Shown here: piece by piece, positions 31,690-31,914 of the stretch
Numbering within the stretch: position 1 is the first letter of the stretch
Layout of the letters: the number at the start of each line of letters is the position of its first letter
Source: CANNBR01 sp964604015
GTDB lineage: Bacteria > Babelota > Babeliae > Babelales > CAIQNR01
DNA length: 31,914 bases
Direction: 5' to 3'
Assembly (NCBI GenBank): GCA_964604015.1
Contig: CAZRXF010000009.1
Coordinates: forward strand, 1 to 31,914
The notes under the pieces: generated by a model
Told to the model about the DNA's origin: nothing
The model's database searches: none
What the model saw: only the letters and a program-made list of their open reading frames with translations
Made by a program: the position numbers and the translations under genes

Positions 31690-31914
31690 GCTTAACCCTT
31701 TCCGTCTGACATGGTTCAAACTGCGCAAAGGCTCCACCATGATTATTTTTAAGCCATGCAGGTAATAACGTTCTGATTATATGAGGCTGAAGATGTAGCT
31801 GTTCAAGCGTAGCAACAGGGAGCCATGCAAGAACAAGCCCTTTTTCAGGCGATTGAGGATCCGTATCAGCTGTAAGGCCCGGCACGTCCACTAAAAAAAG
31901 GAACTGATACTCAT
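31682..31914 (-). CDS. Second NUDIX-like protein, C-terminal part (5' end outside the window)
   Basis: The frame is open to the end of the window; 76 residues are visible, from EYQFLFLVDVPGLTADTD to the end CQTERVKHE. It lines up with the C-terminal half of the 31237 protein: YQFLFLVDVPG with YNFIFQVDAPE, GLVLAWLPVATLEQL with GIAFAWVALSDLDQT, and IIRTLLPAWLK with LKEPLMDWLK. The NUDIX box itself lies outside the window. The two genes therefore look like a tandem duplicate pair that has diverged. Confidence 0.75.
   Translation of the reverse strand, partial: EYQFLFLVDVPGLTADTDPQSPEKGLVLAWLPVATLEQLHLQPHIIRTLLPAWLKNNHGGAFAQFEPCQTERVKHE

Noticed and set aside
1..31914. CRISPR arrays, insertion sequences, prophage or toxin-antitoxin modules
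   Set aside because: No regularly spaced repeats, transposase, phage structural genes or typical toxin-antitoxin pairs were seen on either strand.

Overview
The window carries about 27 protein genes, one tRNA gene and well-marked promoters and terminators. It reads as the chromosome of a Gram-negative, probably host-associated bacterium. Evidence for an outer membrane and wall is a tolQ-tolR-tolA-tolB cluster, a class B penicillin-binding protein, a DsbD-type transporter and many proteins with signal peptides. Evidence for host association is a Lys/Ala-repeat histone H1-like protein, a secreted ankyrin protein and a block of small secreted proteins I do not recognise. This mix fits the candidate phylum Dependentiae (TM6) or a similar intracellular lineage. 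That placement is inference; a 16S gene or marker-protein tree would decide it.

Layout. 1-1590: 3' part of thrS (+) and the histone-like gene (+). 1664-2556: nth (-), preceded by a promoter and a possible 25-residue peptide gene (-). 2607-5342: a 911-residue membrane protein with GAF-like, degenerate sigma-54-activator-like AAA and Fis-type DNA-binding parts (+). 5441-8097: xerC-type recombinase and mrdA-type PBP2, overlapping by 4 nt (+). 8155-15275: a long minus-strand block with tolQRAB, then ftsH and suhB, then rpmB and rpsT, then a cupin gene. 15524-16090: an unknown exported protein (+). 16128-17552: cca (-), divergent from the next region. 17567-24782: mostly plus-strand envelope genes, namely two seven-repeat DUF4097-like proteins flanking an unknown 458-residue secreted protein, several small secreted proteins, tRNA-Ala(GGC) on the minus strand, and dsbD. 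24857-28358: hpf, der and dnaX (-). 28456-29055: secreted ankyrin protein (-). 29378-31159: DEAD-box-family helicase with a DEMD motif and a long basic/aromatic tail (+). 31237-31914: two tandem NUDIX genes (-), the second cut by the window end.

How the genes relate. Housekeeping genes (translation, DnaX, Der, FtsH, CCA addition, hibernation factor, base-excision repair) alternate with an envelope and secretion segment. The most promising undescribed material is at 17567-24782 (paired seven-rung proteins and a small secreted family) and the 911-residue protein at 2607-5342, whose AAA domain has lost its ATPase motifs but keeps a Fis-like helix-turn-helix. Recognised promoters are sigma70-like, and the -10 hexamer TATACT recurs.
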